Source of the DNA: Sphaerosporella brunnea
Taxonomy: Eukaryota; Ascomycota; Pezizomycetes; Pezizales; Pyronemataceae
DNA: 64,000 bases
Assembly: GCA_008704415.1 (NCBI GenBank)
Contig: VXIS01000084.1
Coordinates: 1-64,000, forward strand
Reading direction: 5' to 3'
Shown here: positions 20,905 through 31,038 of the stretch, piece by piece
Layout: every line of letters begins with the position of its first letter
Position numbering within the stretch: the first letter of the stretch is position 1
Position numbers and translations under genes: made by a program
The notes under the pieces: generated by a model
The model's input: the letters and a program-made list of their open reading frames with translations, nothing else
What the model was told of the DNA's origin: nothing
Databases searched by the model: none

Positions 20905-21460
20905 ACAACGACTGCAAAAACCAAACGTTTGTGCAGTCATATAGTCATAACGTCTGTCCCGACCAAGCGTTTCTCTTGACGTCGGCCACAATCATTTTGA
21001 GAAACTGAACGTTGACGTAATTGTTTTCGCGGTGTGGGCAATGCTTTGAATGTGAAGATTTCACCCACAGTCATTCTCATCTTTACCAGCATCGACAGTA
21101 AGCTCAATGTTTATGGCCCAGAGCAATGTTCCAATTCGTAAAACGTTTTGAGTTTTCGCAACGTTTACAACAACTAAGCTGTTGGCTGATGCTTTCTACA
21201 GGGAAAACCTCTATCAAGTCAGACGTTCCTAAACTGGCCATGTTTCTGTCTCGAAAATGGGCTAAAAACGTTTTTCATGTGAACACCATCCACCAATGCT
21301 ACAAAAACAAGAACATTGCGTTTCTGTTACCCCCACTTTTTCACAAGGGTATTTCGTAGAGTGCCCGCCATCTAGACAGGGTAGCATTTTAGCATTTCTT
21401 GGCAAGGTCCAAAGATTTATTTTCGCTGAGTAATCGTCAAGTGATGGGTTATGTCCCATA

Positions 21461-21708
21461 CCGTATTATCTCACTTAAGAGTCACACCTTTCATCAGGCA
21501 ATTTTCACACTAATCAGGAATTTTTTCCACGTTTAAGGCTTCAAAAGCTCGAAATCAGGCCATTATTGATTTTCGCCAGCAAAAAGATTACTCAAAGCGT
21601 CACAAAATCGCACATAGAAAATATTTCAGACATTTTGAAGTGAGTTGAAAACTCGCTGGCACTTGCCAAGACCGATTAAATGTGTGACTCTTAAATGAGA
21701 TGATACGG
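21461..21708. mobile_element. TA-flanked MITE, 248 bp
   Basis: Ends read CCGTATTATCTCACTTAAGA and, inverted, CCGTATCATCTCATTTAAGA, continuing into GTCACAC; about 28 bp with two or three differences. TA flanks both sides (21459-21460 and 21709-21710). No ORF. The TA duplication suggests mobilisation by a Tc1/mariner-type transposase, and its ends differ from those of the mariner-like element just to the left. Confidence 0.82.
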
Positions 21709-21738
21709 TACATCGGGCTTGAAATGGGTGGTAAATAG

Positions 21739-22554
21739 TGTCACAGCGCGAGCTTGGATTAGGGTATTACGGGTCTTTGTTGCAGCTCTGCCAAGGCTAT
21801 GCTTGGCTACTACATTGCGCAGGGTGCTGCGGTCACGTGGGCGATATAGAGGTGCTTTCGCTTCCGCTTTGTTGTTTGCTTTCCTTTCCTCCTCACTAAA
21901 CCTTCGTATCTCAATCTGAGTATCTTGGTTCAGATCTGAATCTTGGGCCTCGTGCTTTGTGCCTCTCATCATCCCCCAGATCCCGTCCTGACCCCATGTT
22001 CCTGAACCTGTCCGTTGTCCCTCCGTATGTGAGTACCTTAGGCCCCTCAAGTCTGTTCTCGACCCTCCCTGTTACACTAGGTTCAGTCAACCAAAGCCCA
22101 ACCTACTCGATCCATCATTTTGTTCCTTACAATACCATGACCACCCACCATAATATCAACATTCCCTCGGAGTTCTGGGCAGCCATCAAAACCAGCGCTC
22201 AAGCACCTCTAGAAGGATTTCCTTAACAGGAGCACGACCAACGTTTAAGCGACTTCGTTCATGTGGCTCAACAACTCTCAGCCTGTGAAGCACCTCCAAA
22301 CTTGGAAGGGGAGGTTGACGAAACCCGTGCTGAGCTCCTAACCACGCAGATTAAACGCGATGCTGCCCGCACTGTGCTCACCGCCAAGCAACAGCAGTTG
22401 AATCAGGTACTGGCGATAGCTGCCGCCCAGGTCGGCGAAAACGCCGAAGGTGGCACCCAGTCAAGTGGGTTTCCCAACGCCCCCACCTTCGACGGCAGTA
22501 AGCCTAAGGAGCTGAGGACCTGGTTTCTACACCTCCGCAATAAGCTCGCATGCC
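21739..22554 (+). mobile_element. Truncated Ty3 element: 5' LTR plus start of gag
   Basis: A 338-bp LTR (21739-22076, TGTCACAG to CTGTTACA, with a GATATAGAGG stretch near 21842 in the promoter position) is followed by primer-binding region and gag start. The gag is cut at 22554 by the chromovirus 5' LTR. No continuation is found beyond that element's 3' LTR, so sequence was lost during or after insertion. Confidence 0.87.
22138..22554 (+). pseudogene. Ty3 gag fragment
   Basis: Begins MTTHHNINIPSEFWAAI, parallel to the gag at 20326, and continues to FDGSKPKELRTWFLHLRNKL where it is cut by the next element. An in-frame TAA lies in the codon after GFP (about 22224); the full-length copy has CAG at this point. 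This fragment keeps the TGG codon lost in the other copy. Confidence 0.85.
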
Positions 22555-22703
22555 TGTAGGAGTGTGGAGTGCGGGCACGTGATTAGGGTTAAGGCTGGGT
22601 GGAGGCTTGGCGGCTTGGCGGGAATCATGTATATATAGACCCGGCACTGCTCCTAGAATGCATCTTACTTTCAACCTACCTCTGACGCGTCTACCTCTCC
22701 ACA
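22555..22703 (+). repeat. 5' LTR of the chromovirus
   Basis: 149 bp, one mismatch to the 3' copy (GAGGCTTGG against GAGCCTTGG). It interrupts the Ty3 gag fragment to its left. Confidence 0.93.
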
Positions 22704-22842
22704 TTGGTAGCAGCACTTGCCGTGAATAGAGCAATTGGACCTGTCGTCCCCGCCTATCTCACGGAAGATCAGATTCACTTCCGCATTTTACGAGAGTATA
22801 CGCCGCTGACGAAGTAACGAAAAAGAAAGATCGAAATTGACG

Positions 22843-24570
22843 ATGGAGTCGCCAACGAATACCGAGCCAGCCGACGAAGCCAATACCCCCCCCTCGCGAA
22901 CCTTGCATACGGACCTCATTGAGGATGAGTGTTGCGCGTTTCAGGTGAATACGACGGGTACCCGCAGCATACAACACTTAAGGCAGCGAGAGGCGCTGCT
23001 GTTGTCCCTGCCGAGTGAAGTGGCTGAGGCAATGCCTACGGAAGCATTGGCATGGGCTCGCGCTATCGAAGACAAGCTGTTGGAGGAGATTGAAGGCTTG
23101 CAGGACGACGTCTACGCCATCCAGGAGGACAACCAGAGGCTCAGGGAGCAAACGGCAACGGCAGAAACCCGGCTACGGAACGAGCACGACGAGGACACGC
23201 GAGCGCTGAGGACCAGGTTGGAACAGCTAACACAAGAGCTTGAGCAGCGGACAAGGGAGCTTCGCATAGCCAACGCTCAGATCGCTGCACTTGGACGTCG
23301 CCTTAGATCTACCGCTGGATCTATCGGAACACCAGCAACCCACGGCATTCCTTCACGCATTGGTCCAGCGCTGTCAGCGATGGAAACAGGACCTCATCCA
23401 CCGGAACCTGTCATGAAGCAGGACACCATGCACACGGCGATACCGATCTCTCCTACTCCACTGCCGTTACGTCCCAGCAGAGAGCAGAGTGCATTCCACC
23501 CTACAATGCCAGCTCTCTCCACCTTCACACACCTCCCTCCGGTCAGGACACCTACCTTTACAATCAAGCCGGCTGGGCTTCCTACGTTTGATGGCACCAA
23601 GCGGGATTTGGAGACGGCCCGTACCTTCATCAATAGCTTGCAGCGGTACTTTGAGGTACGAGCAACGGAGCTGGGCTGTGTGGATTCCCACAGGATTGTC
23701 CTGACAGAAGGATGGACTTTGGCAGCAATGTTACAGCTTAGGGATGGGGCATTGCGGTGGGCTGACGATAACTTCCCACGTGGTATGCGTCCGGACTGGT
23801 ATACCTTTACCGCTTCATTCCTGAGACACTTTACGCCAGCCGATGCACTCAGCAAACTCAAGAACGAATGGGAATCCCTTAGCATCAAGCGTTCTAAGCG
23901 AGCCGCGACATTCAATGAGCGATTTCAAGCACTCAGGGCACGATTGAACCCTTACACACCGATTCCACCTGACCTGTTGCTCGACTCCTACCGTGCAAAG
24001 ATCCAGACAAACAAGGAAGTTGCAGCCATATTCAGCATGATTCAAAGCATGCACCCGCATTGGACGATGGAGCAATACATGCTGCAGGTAGCGGAGTCGG
24101 AAGCAATCCAACATGGATCGCTAGGTGGAGCAGCAATAAAGGACAAGGAGAAGGGAAACACAGGAACCGGATCGAAGGGAGGAGCCAATGGTACGGCGAC
24201 CAAGGGAAGCCTGAAGTGCATGGAGAGTAGGACGGACGCAAACTCCCAGGCAGGAGAGATGACATGCTACAGTTGCCACGAAAAGGGACACCAAGCAAGG
24301 AACTGCCCTCACGTGGGCAAGATGTCTTTGCCAGAGATGCAGCGTACCTTGGAAAAACTGTTGCAGGCACAAAAGGCAGCGATGGAGGCATCCAAGAGTG
24401 GCAAGCAGCCTAGCGCTAAGAAAGGTCGCGGCACGAGAGCTTTTAAACCAGGGAAGCGCTTGGATCAGTGCCGCATCTCACGAGAAGAGGATCAGGCAGA
24501 TGATGGTCAGGAGGATTCCGACGAGGACTTGGCACTGTCCGATTCGGGAAATGGGGAGGGGGACTGCTAG
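22843..24570 (+). CDS. Chromovirus gag polyprotein
   Basis: The ATG at 22843 gives 575 residues ending at TAG 24568-24570. Gag forms the cytoplasmic virus-like particle and packages element RNA. Residues ~75-165 are a predicted coiled coil (heptad-like runs such as RTRLEQLTQELEQRTRELR). The retrotransposon gag core lies at about 240-430 (FDGTKRDLETARTFINSL; WESLSIKRSKRAATFNERF). A zinc knuckle CYSCHEKGHQARNC with Cys475, Cys478, His483, Cys488 follows, then a Lys-rich and acidic tail. The ORF is undamaged, consistent with near-identical LTRs. Pol follows after 24 nt in a different frame. Confidence 0.9.
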   Translation: MESPTNTEPADEANTPPSRTLHTDLIEDECCAFQVNTTGTRSIQHLRQREALLLSLPSEVAEAMPTEALAWARAIEDKLLEEIEGLQDDVYAIQEDNQRLREQTATAETRLRNEHDEDTRALRTRLEQLTQELEQRTRELRIANAQIAALGRRLRSTAGSIGTPATHGIPSRIGPALSAMETGPHPPEPVMKQDTMHTAIPISPTPLPLRPSREQSAFHPTMPALSTFTHLPPVRTPTFTIKPAGLPTFDGTKRDLETARTFINSLQRYFEVRATELGCVDSHRIVLTEGWTLAAMLQLRDGALRWADDNFPRGMRPDWYTFTASFLRHFTPADALSKLKNEWESLSIKRSKRAATFNERFQALRARLNPYTPIPPDLLLDSYRAKIQTNKEVAAIFSMIQSMHPHWTMEQYMLQVAESEAIQHGSLGGAAIKDKEKGNTGTGSKGGANGTATKGSLKCMESRTDANSQAGEMTCYSCHEKGHQARNCPHVGKMSLPEMQRTLEKLLQAQKAAMEASKSGKQPSAKKGRGTRAFKPGKRLDQCRISREEDQADDGQEDSDEDLALSDSGNGEGDC

Positions 24571-24593
24571 CTGCGAGCAAGCCCCCCAATGGA

Positions 24594-26636
24594 ATGCCTA
24601 CTGCCGATGTAACTAGCACGAAATTTAAACGCTTTACTCGGTATCATCGGTTGCAGATAACAAGGTTGTCTGACTCGGTGGCCGACCTCCTCCGTTTTAG
24701 AGGCAAGGTGCGATTTCGTGACGATGTACGTGGTGAATGGCATTCAAAAGCAGCAAAAACAGTTAAGGATGATGGTGCATCCGAAAACTATGTGTCGAGA
24801 AGTTTTATCGAGGGACTACGCCGTCAGGGCGCAAAACTGGACGTGGAAGATGCAGGTTGGATGGTGGTGGAAACCGCCAATGCTAAGGCAGAGGATCAGA
24901 TCGAGAAACGGCAACGGGTGCGCCTGAACCTCCATATCGGATCCTACACATACCAAGCAAACTTCACGATATACGACGTCATAGGATTCGACGTCGTCTT
25001 GGGGAAGCGCTGGATGCGCGACATCAATGGGCGGCACCACATTGACCATGATACCAATGAGATGTGGGTGTCGGACCGACCGTGGGAGGAGCGGCATGAT
25101 GGGGGACACACACACTATCTGCGTGGACTGCGCCCACAGGATAGAAGTCCAACAAAGATCCGGGAGCAAGCTCGCCTGATGGGCGTCGATATCATACTAC
25201 AGGACGAGCTCCGAACGATTGATCAACGGCTACTGAGGAAGGCCTTCTTCATCCGTGTGTACAAGAAGGAGGAGGAACCGCCACCTGACGAGATGACTGC
25301 TATGTTGCGGGAATTCGGCGCTCAAGGCTTGTTTGATGAGCCAACATACCACAACGCGAAGGAAGGTGGCCACGAATTTCGAATCGTTATTGAACAGGGA
25401 GCAAAGAGTCCGTTTCGGTCGCCTTATCGTATATCTCCAAAGGAGGAAGCGGAGTTGCAAAGGCAGCTGGACAAAGCAATTCGCAATGGATGGATCACGC
25501 CATCTTCCAGCAGCTATGGATCGCCGGTCTTGTTTGTGCCAAAAGCCAACGGGGAACTGCGAATGTGCATCGATTACAGGGCAGTCAACAGGATCACCGT
25601 CAAAGACCGCTACCCACTGCCGCAAATCGAGGATCTCTTCAATGGACTGAAAGGGTCTACAGTATTCTCCAAGCTCGACCTTGCCAGCGGTTACCACCAA
25701 ATACGTATTGCACCGGGTGATCGCCACAAGACTGCGTTTACAGACAAGTTTGGTCTCTACGAATGGCGGGTATTGCCGTTTGGTCTGGCCAACGCTCCTA
25801 GCCAGTTTATGAGGATGATGGACGGACTGCTGACCCCTATGATGCGACGGTTTGTAGCAACTTACCTGGACGACGTGTTGATTCACAGCCTATCAATGGA
25901 ACAGCACTTACAGCACGTACGGAGTGTTCTGAAGGCTTTGCTGGATAAAGGACTTCGGGTAAAGCGGATCAAGTGCGAATGGGCGCAGGCGCAAGTTGAG
26001 TTTTGTGGCTTCACGGTATCTGGGAGCGGAATCCACACACAAGAACACAAGACAGCAGCGGTACGGGACTGGCCTCAACCACAAAATGAGAAAGAAGTAC
26101 GGGGGTTCCTTGGATTAACCAGCTACTACCGGAGGTTCATCGACCACTACGCTCACATGGCCCTGTCTCTCTACCAAATAAGCAGGGTGACAATGGACAA
26201 GCGCAAAACTAAACACCAACAGTTTGAATGGACTGAGGAATGTGAGGGAGCATTCGACGCATTGAAGCATGCCGTCTGCACCGCACCAGTATTGGCCTTG
26301 CCCACTAAAGAAGACCGCTTCATATTACATACGGACGCAAGCAAGTATGCTGTGGGGGCAGTGTTGTCTCAAGAGCAGGAAGATGGAACCAAGGTGATTG
26401 GCTACTACAGCCGCAAATTGCACGATCCGGAAACCCGTTACCCAGCTTACGATCGGGAGTGGTTGGCCATTCGTGACGCAGTTGTTCTCTGGAAATGTCA
26501 TCTGCATGGCGCCGCTAGGGATTTCATGGTGTATACTGATCATGCCACCCTTCGACATATCCTGACTCACCCTCATTTGACAATTCGGCAGATGGACGCG
26601 CTGTCAGTGCTTCAGAACTATGACTACGAGGTTTGA
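24594..26636 (+). pseudogene. Chromovirus pol part 1: damaged protease, RT, RNase H
   Basis: The open stretch runs from 24594 to a TGA at 26634-26636. The protease region is broken: a recognisable lead-in (MYVVNGIQKQQKQLRMMV) lies in the neighbouring frame at 24718-24777, and the expected D-S/T-G active site appears only as DDGASENYVS across a frame change. RT is complete: RMCIDYRAVNRITVKDRYPL, KLDLASGYHQIRI, LPFGLANAPSQFMRMM and the catalytic YLDDVLIH. RNase H follows (ILHTDASKYAVGAVLSQ). It ends at NYDYEV, where a small deletion removed the link to the integrase frame. Confidence 0.88.
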
Positions 26637-28366
26637 AAAATAAGGTAGCCGATGCCATGTCGCGAAGACCAGACCATCGACGTGAGCGGGCAGGAGTGAT
26701 GCAGGCACGCACCAAAGGAGCATTGCGGGTCCGTTGCCAGGTAATGACAGAGCTCTCGCTTACCGCTGAGGAGTGGGTGGCGGACCTGAAGACGCAGCTG
26801 GAACTGGATACGTACTTTGGACCAATTCTACGCCTGTTGCTTGACCCCGACGCTCGAGCCCCACCTCCATCGGCGCCAACAACTGAACGTCAACTGTGGG
26901 TGAAGTCCAGACGGTACTGTCTCCGTGATGGCCTGCTATTCCACACAGACAAACGAGGTGACGACAGCGCACCAATACCGCTTTGCATTCCACAGACATT
27001 GACCAGACGCGTCCTACACGAAGCTCACGATACCCCATCAAGGGGTCACTGTGGCCCAGATCGCACATACATGCGTTTGCGCGAAGACCTTTTCTGGACA
27101 CGGATGAGGGATTCAGTTCGACGCTATGTGAAAGGGTGCGACATGTGTCATCAGATTAATGGACGGCAAGGGAAGCCCATGGGGCTGCTGCAGCCTCTGC
27201 CAATTGCAAAGGGACGTTGGTCACGTGTTGGTGTTGACTTCATCACAGATCTGCCAGATTCAGCCAGCGGGAATGATTGTGTGGTCACTTTCGTTGACTA
27301 TCTGACGAAGAGAGTCCACTGGCGGGCATGTAAGAAGACCCTGGATGCGGCCGGATTTGCCCATCTATTCATTGACAATGTCATCAGATTGCAGGGGGTC
27401 CCAGAGGAGGTAGTCTCGGATCGCGATGTTCCTTTTCAGGACTTTTGGACAGAAGTTACACGGAGAATGGGTACGAAGCTGTTAAAATCGACCGCCTTTC
27501 ACCCACAGACCGACGGACTGGCGGAAAACAGCAACAAAACGATCACGAAATACCTCAAGGCATATGCGACACATAGCCCAGACAACTGGGACGAGATGCT
27601 GCCTCTGGCTGAGTTTGCCTACAACAGCTCGGTTCACCGCTCCACCAGGATGACGCCTTTCCGACTGGATTTGGGCTACGATCCGGAGATTCCGCTAAAT
27701 GCTCTTGCACAAGCTGCACGACAAGGACGGCCTTCGGCTAGTAGACTGCAGGGCAGTGAGTTCGTTGATCGACTGGCGAGACTGCTTGGTGTGGCACGAG
27801 ATGCGCTGCAGGAAGCACAGGATAGACAAGTGGTGGAGGCAAATCAACATCGACAGCCAGTGGACAAGCGCATAAAGGAGGGTGCAATGGTGTTTCTCGA
27901 TGCGAAAGAGCTACCCATCACATATGCCAACGTGCGTCCTGACCGTGGGAAGCATATACACCGCTACTTGGGCCCTTACAAAGTCGTCGGTATGAGAAAC
28001 CCAAACGCTGTGGAGCTGGACCTTCCCAATGATATGTCCATACATGACGTGGTTAACGTGAGCCGCCTGAAACTTGATCGGACGCATAGGGAGCGTATCT
28101 ACATTACGCCACCACCGCCAGTGCGTACCAGCCGGGCAGGAACATCCTACGTCGTGGAGCCGATTGTGGGACACAGGCTGGACAAAGACAAAGGAGACGC
28201 CTGGGAATACGAGGTCAAATGGGAAGGATGGGATACGGATGACAACACGTGGGAACCAGAAGAAAATCTCGCCAAAGCAGCGGAAATGTTGCAAGAATAC
28301 TGGAAGGAGCGTGGAGGATGGCCAAAAACGGTGCGGGCGAGCACGTGGAGGAGACGTCGGAAATGA
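26633..28366 (+). pseudogene. Chromovirus pol part 2: integrase and chromodomain
   Basis: This frame resumes at KNKVADAMSRRPD, normally continuous with RNase H in one polyprotein, and has no ATG at its start. The integrase has the HHCC zinc-binding module (HDTPSRGHCG ... CDMCHQ), catalytic Asp in GVDFITDLP and SDRDVPF, and Glu in HPQTDGLAENSNK. Residues ~504-563 form a chromodomain: YVVEPIVGHR, then EYEVKWEGWDTDDNTWEPEE with the aromatic residues expected for methyl-lysine binding. Chromodomains of this kind guide integration to heterochromatin, which fits the nested location. The domains are intact; only the frame link to RT is lost. Confidence 0.9.
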
Positions 28367-28434
28367 TGGTTTTTTTTTCTGTTGGGGTCTGAATCTTCGA
28401 GTTCACACTAGAAGATCTCATTGGGGGGATGTGA

Positions 28435-28583
28435 TGTAGGAGTGTGGAGTGCGGGCACGTGATTAGGGTTAAGGCTGGGTGGAGCCTTGGCGGCTTGGCG
28501 GGAATCATGTATATATAGACCCGGCACTGCTCCTAGAATGCATCTTACTTTCAACCTACCTCTGACGCGTCTACCTCTCCACA
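28435..28583 (+). repeat. 3' LTR of the chromovirus
   Basis: Partner of 22555-22703, 148 of 149 bases identical by eye. It is followed at once by a tandem repeat array. Confidence 0.93.
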
Positions 28584-28976
28584 AGACGTGCAGAATGATT
28601 TGCTTACCCGTGATCACTCGTCTGGACACTCGATGGTAGGCGCATAGACAACACAAGCGGTATTAGTACGTTTGGAACACATTATGGGTATATCTCATCC
28701 AGCTGGCCCCTGAATGAAGGTTTGAGCATGGAGAAATGTCTCTAGAGACATGCAGAATGATTTGCTCACCCGAGATCACTCGTCTGGAGACTCGATGGTA
28801 GGTGCATACACCAGACAACCGGTATTTGTACGTTTGGAACACATTAGGGGCCTATCCCATCCAGCTGGGCCCTGAATGAAGCTTGGAGCATAGAGAAAGG
28901 TCGTTACACACATGCGAAATCATGTGCTCACCCGAGATCACGTGTGTGGACACTCGATGGCATGCGCAGAACGAAA
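28584..28976. repeat. 163-bp tandem repeat, about 2.4 copies
   Basis: Units start at 28584 (AGACGTGCAGAATGATTTGC), 28747 (AGACATGCAGAATGATTTGC) and 28909 (ACACATGCGAAATCATGTGC, partial). Shared internal marks include GATCACTCGTCTGGA, CACTCGATGGTA and GTACGTTTGGAACACATTA. It lies exactly between the chromovirus 3' LTR and a copia fragment. No coding content. Confidence 0.88.
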
Positions 28977-29840
28977 CGCCGACTGAATGATCGATTCAAG
29001 ATGACAGATCTACGCGACGTCTAGAGGTTCCTGGGACTAGAAATCAACAAAAATAACTCAGGCATCTGTCTAAGCCAAACTGCCTACATACAGTCGATCA
29101 CTGACAAGTTTGGTCTCGAAAACGCAAAAGAGACCTCCCTGCCGATGGACGTCAACGTCAACCTCGACAACCCCCTATGCGAAGATAAGACAGTGTCAGA
29201 TCAGACTCAAACTCTCTATCAGTCGATGATCGTATCTCTCATGTATGCTGCATTGGGATCTAGGCCTAACATTGCATTCTGCGTAACCATCCCGAGCAAA
29301 TACATTCCGCATCCCATACAAATGCACTTAAAGGCTACAGAGCGAGCCTTACGGTATCTAAAGAAGACGTCGAAATACGGACTGCAATTCTCGCGCATCG
29401 TCCGGCAGCCGGATACGAGTGTGACAGGCTTTACAGACTCCGACTGGGCAGGCAGCACCGGAAGCAGGAAATTGATAGGAGAACAGGTATTTCAAACGAA
29501 TAAGGGGTCTATATCCTGGCAGGCGAAGTCGCAGACAGTCGTCGCCCTATCAATGCTAGAAGCCGAATATATCGCTTGCTCGGACGCAGCTCGAGAAGCG
29601 CTCTGGTTGCGACGTCTACGAGCCGAAATCAAGTGACCCAGTGATCCTACCGCATCGATGCCGATACTGACACCGATAAGATACGACAACCAGGGAACGT
29701 TGAAGCTGATCGCTACCAGAGTCCTCAAAGCAAAAACGTAGCACACAGACATCACGTTTCACCATGCTAGGCACGAGCAGGAGAAAGGACACGTCAAGTT
29801 TGACTACATCGCCCCCAAGACAACGTCGCAGATCTCCTAA
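28977..29840 (+). pseudogene. Copia pol fragment: RT end and RNase H
   Basis: Conceptual product: RFKMTDLRDV, stop at about 29022, RFLGLEI, YIQSIADKFGLENAKETSLP, then the copia-specific SLMYAALGSRPNIAF and RNase H motifs TGFTDSDWAGSTGSRK, GSISWQAKSQTVVALSMLEA and EYIACSDAAREALW. The intact part is 29145-29636. Beyond 29636 the usual copia end (histidine-rich switch and VADLL tail) continues in shifted frames with stops. Confidence 0.87.
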
Positions 29841-29944
29841 GTAGCCCATTCCTGTCACTCGACACTAAGCTCTCACCGCAAGGCTTGACCTCCACGAGAT
29901 CGAAGGATAGACGTCTCCCGACCCTGCCCCGAAAGAGGGGGGAG

Positions 29945-30171
29945 TGTTCGAAACTGGCTTTCTAGGCAGTTGATGGACGGACAAGAATGAGTGAGATGAA
30001 ACAATTGGACGAGTGATACGCTGTGATGTAGAACGGAGTGATATCTCGTGAGGCTTGGAAAGGGTATATATATGAGTAGATTAGCCTCCTAGAGCGTAAT
30101 CACACAATTTACCTTCACCCCTCACCATCATCTCTTGAAGCATAATCTCCACACAGAGTCCCATTTCAACA
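29945..30171 (+). repeat. Copia 3' LTR
   Basis: 227 bp from TGTTCGAAAC to TTTCAACA, with TGTT/AACA inverted ends. The box GGGTATATATATGAG at about 30061-30075 is a good TATA candidate. Confidence 0.8.
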
Positions 30172-30388
30172 AAAGCAATCGTACCCAATTGTCCAATTAC
30201 TGGCATTCTGGACCTTGCGGACGCAACAACTCGTGCGGTCAGGTCATCACTATAATTGAGGGATTTAAGCACCTGCATTTCTTTACCAACCATCCTGCAC
30301 AGGAAATCCCAGTCTCCCTGGCCGTACAAAAATACAGCCAGGTTGTGGGGCAGCTCACTGCATCTTTGCGACCGACACCGTTTGACCG

Positions 30389-31029
30389 CGGAATGTCTAA
30401 GGACAGTCCGAAGTCACACTGTCCCGTGCGCTTGCGGCTCAACGTGCGGGGATTATGGCCGTGCCCCGCCCCCAAAATTTGAGATTAGAACGTAGAACAT
30501 ATGGGTTGAAATAATTCAAACACCTTTCTTACCGCGCGTTCTTTGTGGGTCGTATTCTGTCATATTCCATCACGTAATCTTGCTTCTCCCCCTGGACAGA
30601 GAAAGCCTCGTCAGAAGAAACCTCACGATACTGTGCTGATCTGGCAGAAAAAGCTGCCAAAAAAGCGCCACTGCGCAAACTCGCCCCGGTGCGCCATCCA
30701 AAAACAGCGGCGGTCAAACGGATACTGCAGCAGAGAGTCCCAAGGAGGTCCAGCGGCGTAAGGAGAGAGGTGGACAGAGGCGCGCTGGTTTCTATCAAGC
30801 ATCATAGCGATGGAGCGGTTGGTAATGGTGGGAGCGGGGCGCGATGGGCGATAACCGAGTTGATAATTTGCATAGACTACTACGTACACTAACTTTCTAC
30901 ACGTTATTTCAGACCTTAAATTTTACGTTCTAATTTCGAATTATCGGTTCGGGGCGCGTGCATGATGCTTGCACCTTGAGCCGCAAGCCCGTGCGAAAGT
31001 CTGACTTTGGACTGTCCTTAGACATTCCG
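30389..31029. mobile_element. MULE-like non-autonomous element with 9-bp duplication
   Basis: The two ends are inverted repeats of about 115 bp (roughly three quarters identical), starting CGGAATGTCTAAGGACAGTC. The 9-bp sequence GTTTGACCG is duplicated perfectly on either side (30380-30388 and 31030-31038). Long inverted repeats plus a 9-bp duplication are the marks of Mutator-like elements. The 641-bp body has no transposase. Confidence 0.87.
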
Positions 31030-31038
31030 GTTTGACCG

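Larger units (their letters stand above)
14018..21349. mobile_element. Mariner-like element with TA flanks, interrupted by a Ty3 element
   Basis: The left end CCCTGGTGAAAAAGGGGGGG and the inverted right end CCCTTGTGAAAAAGTGGGGG match over about 32 bp with four differences, and TA flanks both sides (14016-14017, 21350-21351), as in Tc1/mariner elements. Removing the nested Ty3 element (14796-20904 plus one duplication) leaves about 1.2 kb. I find no transposase with a DDE/D pattern in that interior; it looks non-autonomous or decayed. Both arms are rich in the motif AACGTT. Confidence 0.65.
22555..28583 (+). mobile_element. Chromodomain Ty3 element (chromovirus) with 149-bp LTRs
   Basis: LTRs at 22555-22703 and 28435-28583 start TGTAGGAGTG, end CTCTCCACA, and differ at a single base, so insertion is recent. 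A TATATATAGAC promoter-like box sits at about 22630. The primer-binding candidate TGGTAGCAGCACTTG follows the 5' LTR; ATTGGGGGGATG precedes the 3' LTR. The 5-bp flanks do not match (ATGCC against AGACG), which points to a rearrangement or recombination after insertion. Gag is intact, but pol has frame disruptions, so it is non-autonomous now. Confidence 0.93.
28977..30171 (+). mobile_element. Ty1/copia element, 3' end only
   Basis: Starts within the RT region, contains the RNase H domain and ends with a polypurine tract (AGAGGGGGGAG at 29934-29944) and 3' LTR. Everything 5' is missing. Confidence 0.87.
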
